Shown here one piece after another: positions 53,567 to 62,230 of a DNA stretch of 64,000 nt; positions within the stretch are counted from its first letter, which is position 1, and the number at the start of each line of letters is the position of its first letter. The notes below the pieces were generated by a model, which saw only the letters and a program-made list of their open reading frames with translations, made no database searches and was not told the DNA's origin. The translations under genes and the position numbers were made by a program. The DNA comes from Streptacidiphilus sp. PB12-B1b (GTDB lineage Bacteria > Actinomycetota > Actinomycetes > Streptomycetales > Streptomycetaceae), in assembly GCF_014084125.1 (NCBI RefSeq), contig NZ_CP048405.1, positions 3,720,001 through 3,784,000 on the forward strand, read 5' to 3'.

Positions 53567-53934
53567 TCCTTGCCGGGCCTCGAATCGTAGTCGTCGGTGC
53601 TGCTCGAACCGCCGTCAGCAGGCTGCAACTGCCTTACGGCGGCGACATTCTGGTCCTCCAGCCGGTCGAACTGGACGGCCATGGTCCTGACCCCCTGAGC
53701 CGTGCTGTCGACCACGTCCCCGGCGCCGCCGACGCCCTGCACCCACTCCTGGTGCGGGTTGTCGTACTGCCCGAAGAACTGCTGTCCGGCGGCGTCCTTG
53801 CCCCAGCACTCGCCCAGCGCGTCCAGCGTGGACTCCAGGGTGGTCCCGACCGAACGCAACTGTTCGGCCAGCTCCTGCATGTAGGGGATCTGGTTGTTCA
53901 GACCTTCGGTGTCGACCGAGAACGCGTCGGGCAC
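53563..53934 (-). CDS. WXG100-like small T7SS protein (123 aa)
   Basis: Two predicted helices flank a W-G turn: ELAEQLRSVGTTLESTLDAL, then ECWGKDAAGQQFFGQYDNPH, then a second helix DVVDSTAQGVRTMAVQFDRL. This is the Esx fold with C-W-G-K-D replacing W-x-G and a disordered acidic tail. AGGAGG lies 6 bases before the GTG start. Its TGA overlaps the ATG of the giant gene, so it is probably the chaperone-like secretion partner of that protein. Confidence 0.8.
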   Translation of the reverse strand: MPDAFSVDTEGLNNQIPYMQELAEQLRSVGTTLESTLDALGECWGKDAAGQQFFGQYDNPHQEWVQGVGGAGDVVDSTAQGVRTMAVQFDRLEDQNVAAVRQLQPADGGSSSTDDYDSRPGKE

Positions 53935-53977
53935 GGTGGTCCTCCTGCCTTTCTGTCGGTGCGGGTGGGAAACGGTT

Positions 53978-54415
53978 TCAGCGCGGGCCGCGCGGACCGT
54001 CCGGGCGTCCGTTGTCGATGTAGTCGCGGACCGCGTCGGGCATGCCCGGGTCGTCCGGCAGCAGCGCGGTGGGATCGGCCCGGCCCTGGAGCAGATCGCC
54101 CGCGCCCACGCCGGGCGGCAGCCCCAGCGACGTCAGCTCGGCCACCTGCTCCAGCGCCTTCTCGCGGGCCTGCGCCAGCGCCGCCATCATCGCCTCGGAC
54201 AATTCCTTGGGGGCCATCCGGCGGTAGGCCCCGGTCGGGAACTCGACGGCGGTGACCTCGCCGTTGGCGCTCACGGTGACCTTGACGCTCTGCCGGGGCG
54301 CGGTGCCGACGCCGCTGACCTCGTTGATCCGGCGGCGGGTCTCGGCCGCCTCCTCGCGCTGCCTGCGGTACAGCGCGAGGAGGTCCTCGATGCCCTGGTC
54401 GTACGGTGTGCTCAT
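53978..54415 (-). CDS. YbaB/EbfC-family protein (EspL-like)
   Basis: A 145-residue protein with the YbaB fold: helix IEDLLALYRRQREEAAETRR, strands SVKVTVSANGEVTAVEFP, and helix ELSEAMMAALAQAREKALEQ, plus a Pro/Gly/Asp tail. YbaB-like proteins within T7SS operons (EspL in mycobacteria) bind DNA or stabilise secretion substrates. GGAGGG is 4 bases from the ATG. Positioned between the PPE-like gene and the giant-protein pair, all on one strand. Confidence 0.85.
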   Translation of the reverse strand: MSTPYDQGIEDLLALYRRQREEAAETRRRINEVSGVGTAPRQSVKVTVSANGEVTAVEFPTGAYRRMAPKELSEAMMAALAQAREKALEQVAELTSLGLPPGVGAGDLLQGRADPTALLPDDPGMPDAVRDYIDNGRPDGPRGPR

Positions 54416-54469
54416 GCATCCCTCCGGGATCGGGGCCGGTGCGGGGCCGCTGTGGTTCGGGCAGTCCGG

Positions 54470-57382
54470 TCAGAGGAACGCATCGGCATCCTCCGCCGCC
54501 CCTCCGCCGCCCCAGGTGTCGCCGTCCTGGACCAGCAGATCGGCGATGCTGCGGACCGGCGCGGGCTCCTCGGGCTCGTCCGGTTCCTGCAACTCCGGCT
54601 CCTCCGCGACGGCTTCGGCGGAGCAGGACGCGGACAGCGCCGAGGTGGCCGCCAGGGCGCGCTCGGTCAGGCCGCCGGGGGCGGGGGCGCGGTTGGGCTG
54701 CCAGGTCGCCCAGCCCGGGCCGTCCGGCTCACCCTCGGCGATCGGCGCCTCGGCCCCGGCCGGCTGCCCGGTCCAGGTACCGTCCTCGGCGCCGGAGTAG
54801 CCGGAGGAGAGCACATCGCGCTCCTCCTCGCCGCCGACCAGCCCCCACAGCAGCGGCACCAGCGCCTCCCCGGCCGTGTCCCAGGCGGCGCTCTCCTCGG
54901 CGCCCTCGCCCTCCGCCTGGCCCGCCAGCGCCCCCTGCTCGTCGGCGAGCGGCTCCCCCTCCTCCTCCAGCAGCGCGCTGCTCCCCGCGTTGGGGGCGGA
55001 CGACGGCACCGCCTCGGCCGTGGCCTCGACCCCCTCGGGGAGATCGGTCCAGGCGGCGGCCTCCGCCCGGGCCAGGGCGGGCGGCTCCTCGTGCTGCGCG
55101 GCGGTCGCGGCTGCGGCCACGGCCCCGGCCGCCAGCAGGCCGAGCGAGGCAGCCCCGGCGACCGCACCGAGGGCCGAACCGACCTCGTCGGCGGTGCCCG
55201 GCTCCCCCTGCCAGGGATCGGTCTCGCCCTCCAGCAGGCCGGAGGCGTCACTGCGCTCGCCGTCGGAGCCGCCCTGGCCCGGTGCGCCGCCCGCGCCCGG
55301 CAGGTACGGCATGCCGTCACCGGCGGACGACCCACCCGACTCCGCGGCCGGGACGTCCGAGCCCGGGCCGTCGGCGTCCGCACCACCGGCGCCGAGGCCG
55401 TCCGCGCCCAGTCCGTCCGCGCCCGGGCTGCCTGCGCCCAGGTCGCCGAGGCCGCCCAGTCCGTCCAGGCCGCTGCCACCGGCGGTGGTGCCCAGCGGCG
55501 AACCCACCTCCTCGTCGAGGTCCGGCTCGCCCTCCCAGGGGGCGATGTCGCCGTCCAGCAGGCCGGAGGCGTCGCTGCGCTCGCCGCTCGGGTCGCCGCT
55601 CTGCCCCGGCGCGCCGCCCGCGCCGGGCATGTAGGGCATGCCGTCGCCCGCCGCGTCCGCGCCGGTGTCGCCCGCGCCCACCCCGCCGAGCGCGCCCAGG
55701 CCGTCCGCGCCCGGCAGCCCGGTGCCGAGCCCGTCCGCGCCCTGGCCGTCCTTGCCCAGTCCGTCCGCGCCCAGGTCGCCGAGGCCGTCCAGGCCGCTGC
55801 CGCCGGCGGCGGTGCCCAGCGGAGAGCCGATGTCGCCGTCACCGACGTCCGTGGACCCCTCCCAGGGCGCGACATCGCCGTCGAGCAGGCCGGAGGCGTC
55901 GCTGCGCTCGTCGCCGGCGCCCGGCTGACCGGCCGCGCCGCCCGCGCCGGGCATGTACGGCATGCCGTCACTGGCCGCGTCGCTGCTGGTGTCGCCGACG
56001 CCGGTGCCGCTCAGCGACCCGAGGCCGTCCGCGCCGGGCACGCCCGTGTCCAGCGGCACGCCGGTGCCCAGGCCGTCGGGCACGCCCGACTCGGTGGACA
56101 GGCCGCCCGGGAAGGCCGCAGGACTGCCCGCGCCGTCGGTGGACAGGTCGTCCGCCGTGCCCGGCAGGCCGCCCACGCCGCCGGTGCCGAGGCCGCCCGG
56201 AAAGGACTCCCCGGTGTCGTCGGCGAGCGGGTCGGTGACGTCGTCCTCGGTGCCCAGGGGCAGCGCGCCGACGCCGGTACCGACACCGGTCCCGCCGGGA
56301 AAGGAGGAGGGGCTGAGCGCGCCGAGCGGGTCGGTCGAGCCCAGCGGATCGGGATCGGCTCCCCCGACGCCGGTGCCGTCGGGGAAGGCGGACGGGTCGC
56401 CGACCCCGGTGCCGTCGCCGGGCAGCGCGGCCAGATCGCTGACGCCGGTGCCACCGGGGAAGGGGGACGGGTCGGCCGAGCCACCGGGGTTGAGCGCGGC
56501 GTCCAGCGAGGCCGGGTCCAGACCGCTGTCGGGCAGCCCGGCCGCGTCCGAGGTGGACAGGTCGCCCGGGAAGGGCGACGGATCGGCCTCGGCATCCCTC
56601 GGAAGGTCCGACGTCACCGGGCTCAACGGCATGTCGTCCGTCGGCCCCGTGCCCGTGTCGGGATCGTTGAGGCCCGGATCGTTGGGGTCGTTGGGGCTGT
56701 TGTCACCGGGAGAGTTGATCGGCTGGGGCGAGCGGACCGTGTCGATGGTGACCTGGTACTCGCCGGCCAGGCTCTTGAGCACGGCCCGCATGTCGCTGGT
56801 CATCATCTCGACCAGCTGCGGCTTCTGGCTGATCGGGATCAGCCCGTTGCTCATCGGCTGGACGCCCATCTCGATCGCCTGGTTGGCATACCAGTTGTCG
56901 ATCTCCACGAGCTTGTTCTGGGCGGTCCGCAGGTTGACCGAGTTGTCGGCGAGCTGCTGCGGGACCGAGTCGGTGCCGGTGGCCCCGCCCGACAGCACGT
57001 TGGCGGTCGCGCTCACCTGCTTGGAGAACGTGGTCATCATGTCGATGAAGGAGTCCGCTGCGTCACCCGTCCACGGGCCGTGCGGACCGGCCAGCGCGTT
57101 GGCCTGGTCCTGAAGGCTCTGGGCGATCTGCGACAGGGTCAACTGCACGGTGTAGAAGGCGTCCGCGGCCGTCTGCAGCGTGCTCGGATCGGACACGGAC
57201 AGCGCATGGGTGTCGTTGTCGGAGTTGTCCACCCCGGCGGACATGCCGTTGATGGCGGCCATGATCTGCTTCCAGTCCCAGGTGTTGTAGTCCGACACCG
57301 AGCCCGGATCGGACCCCGGGTCGCCGAAGACCGCGCCGTCGTCGCCCTGGTTGAAGCCGTTGTTGTTGTAGTCCGTACTCAT
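54470..57382 (-). CDS. PPE/WXG100-like protein with long Gly/Asp/Pro repeat region (970 aa)
   Basis: Residues about 30-245 are helical with the W-T-G turn at 104-106 (GPWTGDAADSF), the hairpin of WXG100/PPE proteins. Residues about 250-700 are low-complexity Gly/Asp/Pro/Leu (units like GADGLG and FPGGTGVG). Within this region three copies of a unit with GMPYMPGAGG, R-S-D-A-S-G-L-L and P-W-x-G are found, a signature seen in other Streptomyces Esx-linked proteins. The last 230 residues are acidic Ala/Glu-rich. No cysteine in the helical domain. Probably a T7SS substrate or structural surface protein. Its ribosome binding site is moderate (GGCGGG). Confidence 0.75.
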   Translation of the reverse strand: MSTDYNNNGFNQGDDGAVFGDPGSDPGSVSDYNTWDWKQIMAAINGMSAGVDNSDNDTHALSVSDPSTLQTAADAFYTVQLTLSQIAQSLQDQANALAGPHGPWTGDAADSFIDMMTTFSKQVSATANVLSGGATGTDSVPQQLADNSVNLRTAQNKLVEIDNWYANQAIEMGVQPMSNGLIPISQKPQLVEMMTSDMRAVLKSLAGEYQVTIDTVRSPQPINSPGDNSPNDPNDPGLNDPDTGTGPTDDMPLSPVTSDLPRDAEADPSPFPGDLSTSDAAGLPDSGLDPASLDAALNPGGSADPSPFPGGTGVSDLAALPGDGTGVGDPSAFPDGTGVGGADPDPLGSTDPLGALSPSSFPGGTGVGTGVGALPLGTEDDVTDPLADDTGESFPGGLGTGGVGGLPGTADDLSTDGAGSPAAFPGGLSTESGVPDGLGTGVPLDTGVPGADGLGSLSGTGVGDTSSDAASDGMPYMPGAGGAAGQPGAGDERSDASGLLDGDVAPWEGSTDVGDGDIGSPLGTAAGGSGLDGLGDLGADGLGKDGQGADGLGTGLPGADGLGALGGVGAGDTGADAAGDGMPYMPGAGGAPGQSGDPSGERSDASGLLDGDIAPWEGEPDLDEEVGSPLGTTAGGSGLDGLGGLGDLGAGSPGADGLGADGLGAGGADADGPGSDVPAAESGGSSAGDGMPYLPGAGGAPGQGGSDGERSDASGLLEGETDPWQGEPGTADEVGSALGAVAGAASLGLLAAGAVAAAATAAQHEEPPALARAEAAAWTDLPEGVEATAEAVPSSAPNAGSSALLEEEGEPLADEQGALAGQAEGEGAEESAAWDTAGEALVPLLWGLVGGEEERDVLSSGYSGAEDGTWTGQPAGAEAPIAEGEPDGPGWATWQPNRAPAPGGLTERALAATSALSASCSAEAVAEEPELQEPDEPEEPAPVRSIADLLVQDGDTWGGGGAAEDADAFL
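55190..55990 (-). repeat. Three copies of the GMPYMPGAGG / RSDASGLL / PW unit
   Basis: Within the 970-residue protein the unit recurs near 55.93, 55.60 and 55.28 kb, each about 320 bp apart, with variable Gly/Asp-rich spacers. Confidence 0.7.
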
Positions 57383-57526
57383 GGCCCGCCTGTCTCCCCT
57401 GTCACCGGCCGCTGTCCGCCGTCGTAAGTCCTGCCGCTGTCAACGGTGTTGGAGCGACGGCCACCGGCCGCCCGGCACAGGACCGGAACGTCCGGTGACC
57501 GCCGGCTCGCCGAACGGCTGCGCCGC

Positions 57527-58072
57527 TCAGCTGCCGCTGGAGGTGCTGCTGCTCCCGGAGCCGCCGGCGTCGGTCATCATCTGGGTGAAGTCACCCTGCG
57601 ACGACGACATGGCACTCTGGAAGTCGGTAGCCGTCATGGTGTTGGCGTCCTCGATGGTCGTGTACTGGGCGCTGAGTTGCCGCACCCCGTCCCGCAGGTC
57701 GGCCAGGCCCTGGCCCAGGTCGGCCAGGGTCTTGATGTACTGCTCCTTCAACCCCGCGTCCCCGTTGGGACCGTTGACCGAGGTCCGCATCTGGTTGGCG
57801 TGGTAGAAGGCGCCGGGCGCGATGCCGACGTTCCCGAGGGTGGTCGAGGCCGTCCGCGTGGGCGCGATCAGCAGGTCGATGTTGTTGGCGAAGACGTCCA
57901 GCGAGGCCGTGTCCACCGACGTGTCGTGGCCCTGCCCGGACGTGACCGGAACCGCGGGCACCGACCAGGAGTTGGTGTTGTTGGCGTGCCCGGAGCCGGC
58001 CGGCACGCTGGTGCCGCCGCCGTACTGCTGCGCCGTGTGCGCCGGCTGCTGGGAGCCCCTCGATCCCTGCAT
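57527..58072 (-). CDS. T7SS-associated WXG100-like protein (181 aa)
   Basis: About 55 disordered N-terminal residues rich in Gly, Ser and Gln precede an Esx-sized helical domain (about 55-160; DVFANNIDLLIAPTRTASTT, GLKEQYIKTLADLGQGLADL, DGVRQLSAQY), then a Ser-rich tail. No W-x-G turn is evident. Only 6 bp separate it from the WXG100 gene upstream and its own ribosome binding site is weak, so it relies on coupled translation. Confidence 0.7.
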   Translation of the reverse strand: MQGSRGSQQPAHTAQQYGGGTSVPAGSGHANNTNSWSVPAVPVTSGQGHDTSVDTASLDVFANNIDLLIAPTRTASTTLGNVGIAPGAFYHANQMRTSVNGPNGDAGLKEQYIKTLADLGQGLADLRDGVRQLSAQYTTIEDANTMTATDFQSAMSSSQGDFTQMMTDAGGSGSSSTSSGS

Positions 58073-58078
58073 GGCCGA

Positions 58079-58366
58079 TCAGCCCCAGAGCTGAACGCCT
58101 TGGCGTTCACCGTTGGAGTAGTACTCGTTGATGCTGCCCAGGAGCTGGGTGGCGGTGGCGGCCTTGCTGGTCATGTCGGCTGCGGCCGCGTCCCACTGGG
58201 CCTTGACCTGGGCGTAGGTCTGCTGGGCGTCGCTGGTCCACTCGGAGAGGTTGACCTTGGACTGGTTGTCCAGGTCGGTCAGGGTCTGGTTGATCTTCTG
58301 GGTGATGGAGTTCATCTCGCCGACGATGTAGTCGACCTGCTCCATCTGGACGGTGTACGTGGCCAT
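58079..58366 (-). CDS. WXG100-family protein (EsxB-like)
   Basis: A 95-residue Esx protein: a helix MEQVDYIVGEMNSITQKINQ, the turn S-E-W-T-S-D at 42-46 (W43, with Ser where Gly is usual), and a helix QTYAQVKAQWDAAAADMTSK. The end GERQGVQLWG lacks the usual Y-x3-D/E secretion signal in strict form. AAGGAG lies 7 bases before the ATG. It should form a heterodimer with the WXG100 protein encoded immediately upstream (47 bp gap). Confidence 0.9.
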   Translation of the reverse strand: MATYTVQMEQVDYIVGEMNSITQKINQTLTDLDNQSKVNLSEWTSDAQQTYAQVKAQWDAAAADMTSKAATATQLLGSINEYYSNGERQGVQLWG

Positions 58367-58413
58367 CGGATGGCTCCTTGTGATGTGGATGCGGTACGGG
58401 TGGCGGGAGTTGG

Positions 58414-58755
58414 TCAGGAGGGGAAGCCGGGCAGGCCGGAGCCGCCCGAACCGATCGTCTGGGCGACCTGGTTGGCGACCTGCTGGGTGTTCTCGTGGGT
58501 GTTGGCGTAGACGTTGGTGTTGGCGGAGAGCTTTTCGAGCATGGTGCGCAGGGCCTGGTTGACGGCGTTGAAGTCCTCCAACCACTGCTGCATGGCCTGG
58601 GTGTAGACGGAGGCGGCGTCGCCGCTCCAGCTGGCCTGCAGGCCCTCGATCTGGCCGTCCATCTGGGCGTAGGAGCTGGTGGCCTCGTCCAGGGCGCTCT
58701 GGAAGGTGCTCTGGGCAGCCGTCATGCCCTGCAGTTCGACGGAGGTCAGTGCCAT
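58414..58755 (-). CDS. WXG100-family protein (EsxA-like)
   Basis: A 113-residue Esx protein with canonical turn: SSYAQMDGQIEGLQASWSGD, W43-S-G45, then the helix ASVYTQAMQQWLEDFNAVNQ. The C-terminus has a second helix pair and a GSGGSGLPGFPS tail. AAAGGA lies 6 bases before the ATG. Forms a pair with the next gene; both are downstream of the EccA-like ATPase gene that may recycle or escort them. Confidence 0.92.
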   Translation of the reverse strand: MALTSVELQGMTAAQSTFQSALDEATSSYAQMDGQIEGLQASWSGDAASVYTQAMQQWLEDFNAVNQALRTMLEKLSANTNVYANTHENTQQVANQVAQTIGSGGSGLPGFPS

Positions 58756-58864
58756 GTCGGGTCCTTTCGTTGGTGGCCGGTGCGGGACCGGCCGTGGGTG
58801 GCGACGGGGGGCGGACAGTCCGCCTCCCGAGCAGAGGTCGGGACGTGTGGGTCGCGGGCGGCGT

Positions 58865-61800
58865 TCACGACGGCACCAGCGGGGCCGTCTGCGCGCTGCG
58901 CGCGTGGTCCGGGGCCTGCTCCGCAGGCATCTCCCGGAGGGCGGGCGCCTCGGGCGGGCCCGGCAGGTCGTCGAGGGTGATGGTGCGCGAACGCGCTGAC
59001 GCGGCCAGCTGCTCGGCCCACCGGTGCAGGTCGTACACGCCCCCGGGAGACGCGAGCTGGATGTGCCCGCCGACCAGTGCGCGCGCCGCCTCGTCCCCCA
59101 ACCGGAAGCCGAGGGAGCGCAATTGACGGTCAATCAACTGAACCGCTTGGACTGCGGTGTAGGGAGCCAGCTCGGCGTACTCGGCGAACACCGCTGCCAG
59201 GTCGGTCCGTTCACGCATCAGGTCCATCAGCCGCGGGCCGCTGCCGGAGAGGACCAGGACCGCGCCGTGGGGGCGTCCGGCGAGCTTCACCAGGGCGTCC
59301 AGGACGGCGGTGCGCTGCGCGGGCCGACGCTGCTCGAAGGCGGCGTCCGACTCCAGCAGCAGGAGGCCGCCTTCGGCTTCGGTGAGGGCGGCGGCGAGGC
59401 GGAACAGGGGCTGCTCGGCCCAGCGGACCGGCACCGCGGACAGCGGCAGGTGGTGGACGGTCCCGGTGGCCAGCAGCCCCGACTCGGCCAGGCAGCGGCC
59501 GTAGGCCCGCGCCAGGGCTCGTCGACCACTGCCCCGCGGACCTTCCAGCACGACGTGGGCCAGCCCCTCGGTGGGCTGACCCGCCTCACGCAGCTTGGCC
59601 AGCGCCTCCAACCGCGCGCGCAGCGTCTCCCGGGCGGAGTCCAGCCCGGTCAGCGCGGCCAGCGCGCGCACCGGCGACGACGGCTTGGCCTGCTCGGGCG
59701 CGGGCGGGGCGGCGGACTCGGCAGGCGGCGTCGGCACGGGGGCCCCGGGGGCCGCAGTGGGCGTGGCGGCCACGGGCGCGGATGGCGTCCTGGCCGGTGG
59801 CGTGGCCGCAACCGCAGGTGCGGCGGCGGGCACGGGTGCGGTGATGACGTCGTCGCCGGTGAGGGTGCTGAGGTCGTTGTCGTGCTGGGGCGGGTGGGCG
59901 GCCAGGCGGGAAGCCTGACGGCTGATCATTTCCTCGAAGACCTGGCGCGCGACGCGGCCGTTGCCGAAGGTGGCGCCCTTGGGGACGTCGACGAAATAGC
60001 GGTTCAGCGCGTCCAGCGCGGAATCGGTGAGGTGGTAGTAGTGCTTGGCGCACAGGCCGCGGACGATGGTGACCAGTTCGTCGGGGCTGTAGTTGGGGAA
60101 CGCGATGGTGCGGGCGAAGCGGGAGGCCATGCCGGGGTTGGAGGCGAGGAACTGGTCCATCTGGGCGGAGTAGCCCGCGACGATGACGACGATCTCGTCG
60201 CGGTGGTCCTCCATGAGTTTCATGAGGGATTCGACGGCTTCCTGACCGAAGTCGGGGCCGCTGCCCCGGGACTGGTTGGTCAGGGTGTACGCCTCGTCGA
60301 TGAACAGGACGCCGCCGAGGGCCTTGTTGAAGACCTCGGTGGTCTTGATGGCGGTGCCGCCGATGATCTGGGCGACCAGATCGGCGCGGGCGACCTCGAC
60401 GATGTGGCCCTTGCTGAGGATGCCGAGTTCCGCCAGGACGGCGCCGTAGAGGCGGGCGACGGTGGTCTTGCCGGTGCCGGGCGGCCCGGCGAAGACCAGG
60501 TGGCGGCTCATGGGGGGCATGGGCAGGCCCATCTCCTGCCGCCGCTGGGTGATCTTGTTGAGGTTGATCAGGCCGGTGACCTCGCGTTTGACGCTGTCCA
60601 GGCCCACCAGGGCGTCCAGATCGGCCAGCGGCCCGGTCCCGGGGTGCTGGGCGCCGTCGGCGAATCCGCCCTCCGACGCGTCCGGGGTGGGACGCACGGC
60701 GCTGGTGTCGCCGGCGTCGTCCGGGTCCTCGCTGGTGGCGCTGTCGCCGGTGTCGAGGCGGTGGAGGGTGAACGGGGTGCTGGGCCGCAGCCGGTTGAGC
60801 GGGACGCCGCCGTTGTGGTGGATCCGGCAGTCGGTGAGCGTGACCGGCTCGTCGGTGTTGCAGCGGATGCCGTCGCCGGTGTTGTCCTGGAGGGTGGTGG
60901 CGGTCAACTCCAGGCGGGTGGTGGGGTGCAGGTTGATGCCGTGGCGGTGGGCGGTGGTGATCCGGCAGCCGGTGGCGGTCAGCGCGGCACCGGTGGTCAG
61001 GTGCAGGGCATCGGCGTCGGAGCCGGTGAATTCGCTGTCGTGGGCGGTGAGTTGGCTGTCGGCAGTGAGGTGCGTGGCGCTGCCGTGGACGGTACTGGTG
61101 GTGAGCTGGGCCCGGGCGCTGTCGGTCAGGTTCAGCGCGGTGCCGCCGGTGGTGTTCAGGCGGGTGTCGGTGAGCTGGGCGGTGGCCTGGTCGAGCTGGA
61201 TGCCGGTGGAGCCGGGCTGGGGCGTGAGTTCGGCGCGGGTCAGCGTGAGCCGGGCGGTGCCGGTGGCGTGGGCGCCGGTGGTGGAGGTGTGGTGGACGGT
61301 CAGGTCGTGGCAGTCGGCGTGGGTGTCGGCTTCGAGGTGCAGGCCGACCGGGGTGTCGTGGATGCGGCAGTTCTGCAGGCGGGCGCGGGCACCGGGCGCG
61401 AGGTGGACGCCGGTGGCGGCGGCCGTGATGGTGCAGGTGTCCAGGACGGGCGTGGCGCCGGAGCCGACGTGGACCGAGGTGGCGGCGGACCCGGACAGGG
61501 TGCAGTGGGCCAGCGTGGTGCTGCCGGTGCTGGTGAGGTAGGCGTCCAGGGTGGTGCTGTCGGTGATGGTGGTGTGGTGGAGTTCGGCCTGGGCGTGCTG
61601 TTCGACCGCGAGGGCCGGTTTGCCGCTGCCGGTGATGCGGGTGGTGTGGATCTCGGCGCGGGCGTTGCCGTTGACGCAGATGCCGTTGCCGCGCGGCTGG
61701 TGCAGCTGGCTGTCGCGGACGGTGAGGTGTCCGTGTTCGGCGACGACCAGGGCGGAGGAGCCGGCGTCGTGGATGCGGGTGTGTTCGATGGTGTTGGGGC

Positions 61801-62230
61801 CGGGGGAGGTGACCACGATGCCCGCGCCCTGGGTGTTGGTGACCTGGCAGTCGCGCAGCGCCAGGACGCCGCTGTGCCAGGACAGGACGGCGGCCCATGC
61901 CTGGCCGGTGATCTGGCAGCCGTCCAGGGCGGCCTGTCCACGGCGCACGTCCAGGACCGGGGCCTGCGGGTCGGCGCCGGACAGGTGCAGGTGGGAGAGC
62001 TGCACGGCTTCGGCGTCCAGGACCAGGGCGCTGCCGGTGGCGGCGTGGATGTGCACGGGGCCGGTGTCCTCGGCGGCCAGGGTGAGCGGACGGGTGATCA
62101 CCAGGCTCTCCTGGTAGCGGCCGGGCGCCACGGTGATCAGGGAGCCTTCCTCGGCGTCGGCCAGGGCGGCCCCGATGGTGCGGTAGGCACCCGCACGGTC
62201 GGCTGCGACGGACAGCACACGACGACTCAC
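58865..62230 (-). CDS. Right-handed beta-helix + AAA+ ATPase (EccA/CbxX-like)
   Basis: A 1121-residue protein. Residues about 1-500 are a right-handed parallel beta-helix with many copies of short T/H-rich rungs (TLAHCTLSGS, LTDTRLNTTGG). Residues about 550-830 are a CbxX/CfxQ AAA+ domain: Walker A GPPGTGKTT (K588), Walker B GGVLFIDEAYTL, sensor region ASRFARTIAFPNYSPDEL, as in EccA of T7SS. A Pro/Ala linker leads to a second AAA-like domain (about 895-1090) whose Walker A is GPRGSGRRA and whose Walker B reads LLLLESDAAF, so it has lost catalytic residues. GTG overlaps the stop of the upstream gene (GTGA). Confidence 0.85.
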   Translation of the reverse strand: MSRRVLSVAADRAGAYRTIGAALADAEEGSLITVAPGRYQESLVITRPLTLAAEDTGPVHIHAATGSALVLDAEAVQLSHLHLSGADPQAPVLDVRRGQAALDGCQITGQAWAAVLSWHSGVLALRDCQVTNTQGAGIVVTSPGPNTIEHTRIHDAGSSALVVAEHGHLTVRDSQLHQPRGNGICVNGNARAEIHTTRITGSGKPALAVEQHAQAELHHTTITDSTTLDAYLTSTGSTTLAHCTLSGSAATSVHVGSGATPVLDTCTITAAATGVHLAPGARARLQNCRIHDTPVGLHLEADTHADCHDLTVHHTSTTGAHATGTARLTLTRAELTPQPGSTGIQLDQATAQLTDTRLNTTGGTALNLTDSARAQLTTSTVHGSATHLTADSQLTAHDSEFTGSDADALHLTTGAALTATGCRITTAHRHGINLHPTTRLELTATTLQDNTGDGIRCNTDEPVTLTDCRIHHNGGVPLNRLRPSTPFTLHRLDTGDSATSEDPDDAGDTSAVRPTPDASEGGFADGAQHPGTGPLADLDALVGLDSVKREVTGLINLNKITQRRQEMGLPMPPMSRHLVFAGPPGTGKTTVARLYGAVLAELGILSKGHIVEVARADLVAQIIGGTAIKTTEVFNKALGGVLFIDEAYTLTNQSRGSGPDFGQEAVESLMKLMEDHRDEIVVIVAGYSAQMDQFLASNPGMASRFARTIAFPNYSPDELVTIVRGLCAKHYYHLTDSALDALNRYFVDVPKGATFGNGRVARQVFEEMISRQASRLAAHPPQHDNDLSTLTGDDVITAPVPAAAPAVAATPPARTPSAPVAATPTAAPGAPVPTPPAESAAPPAPEQAKPSSPVRALAALTGLDSARETLRARLEALAKLREAGQPTEGLAHVVLEGPRGSGRRALARAYGRCLAESGLLATGTVHHLPLSAVPVRWAEQPLFRLAAALTEAEGGLLLLESDAAFEQRRPAQRTAVLDALVKLAGRPHGAVLVLSGSGPRLMDLMRERTDLAAVFAEYAELAPYTAVQAVQLIDRQLRSLGFRLGDEAARALVGGHIQLASPGGVYDLHRWAEQLAASARSRTITLDDLPGPPEAPALREMPAEQAPDHARSAQTAPLVPS

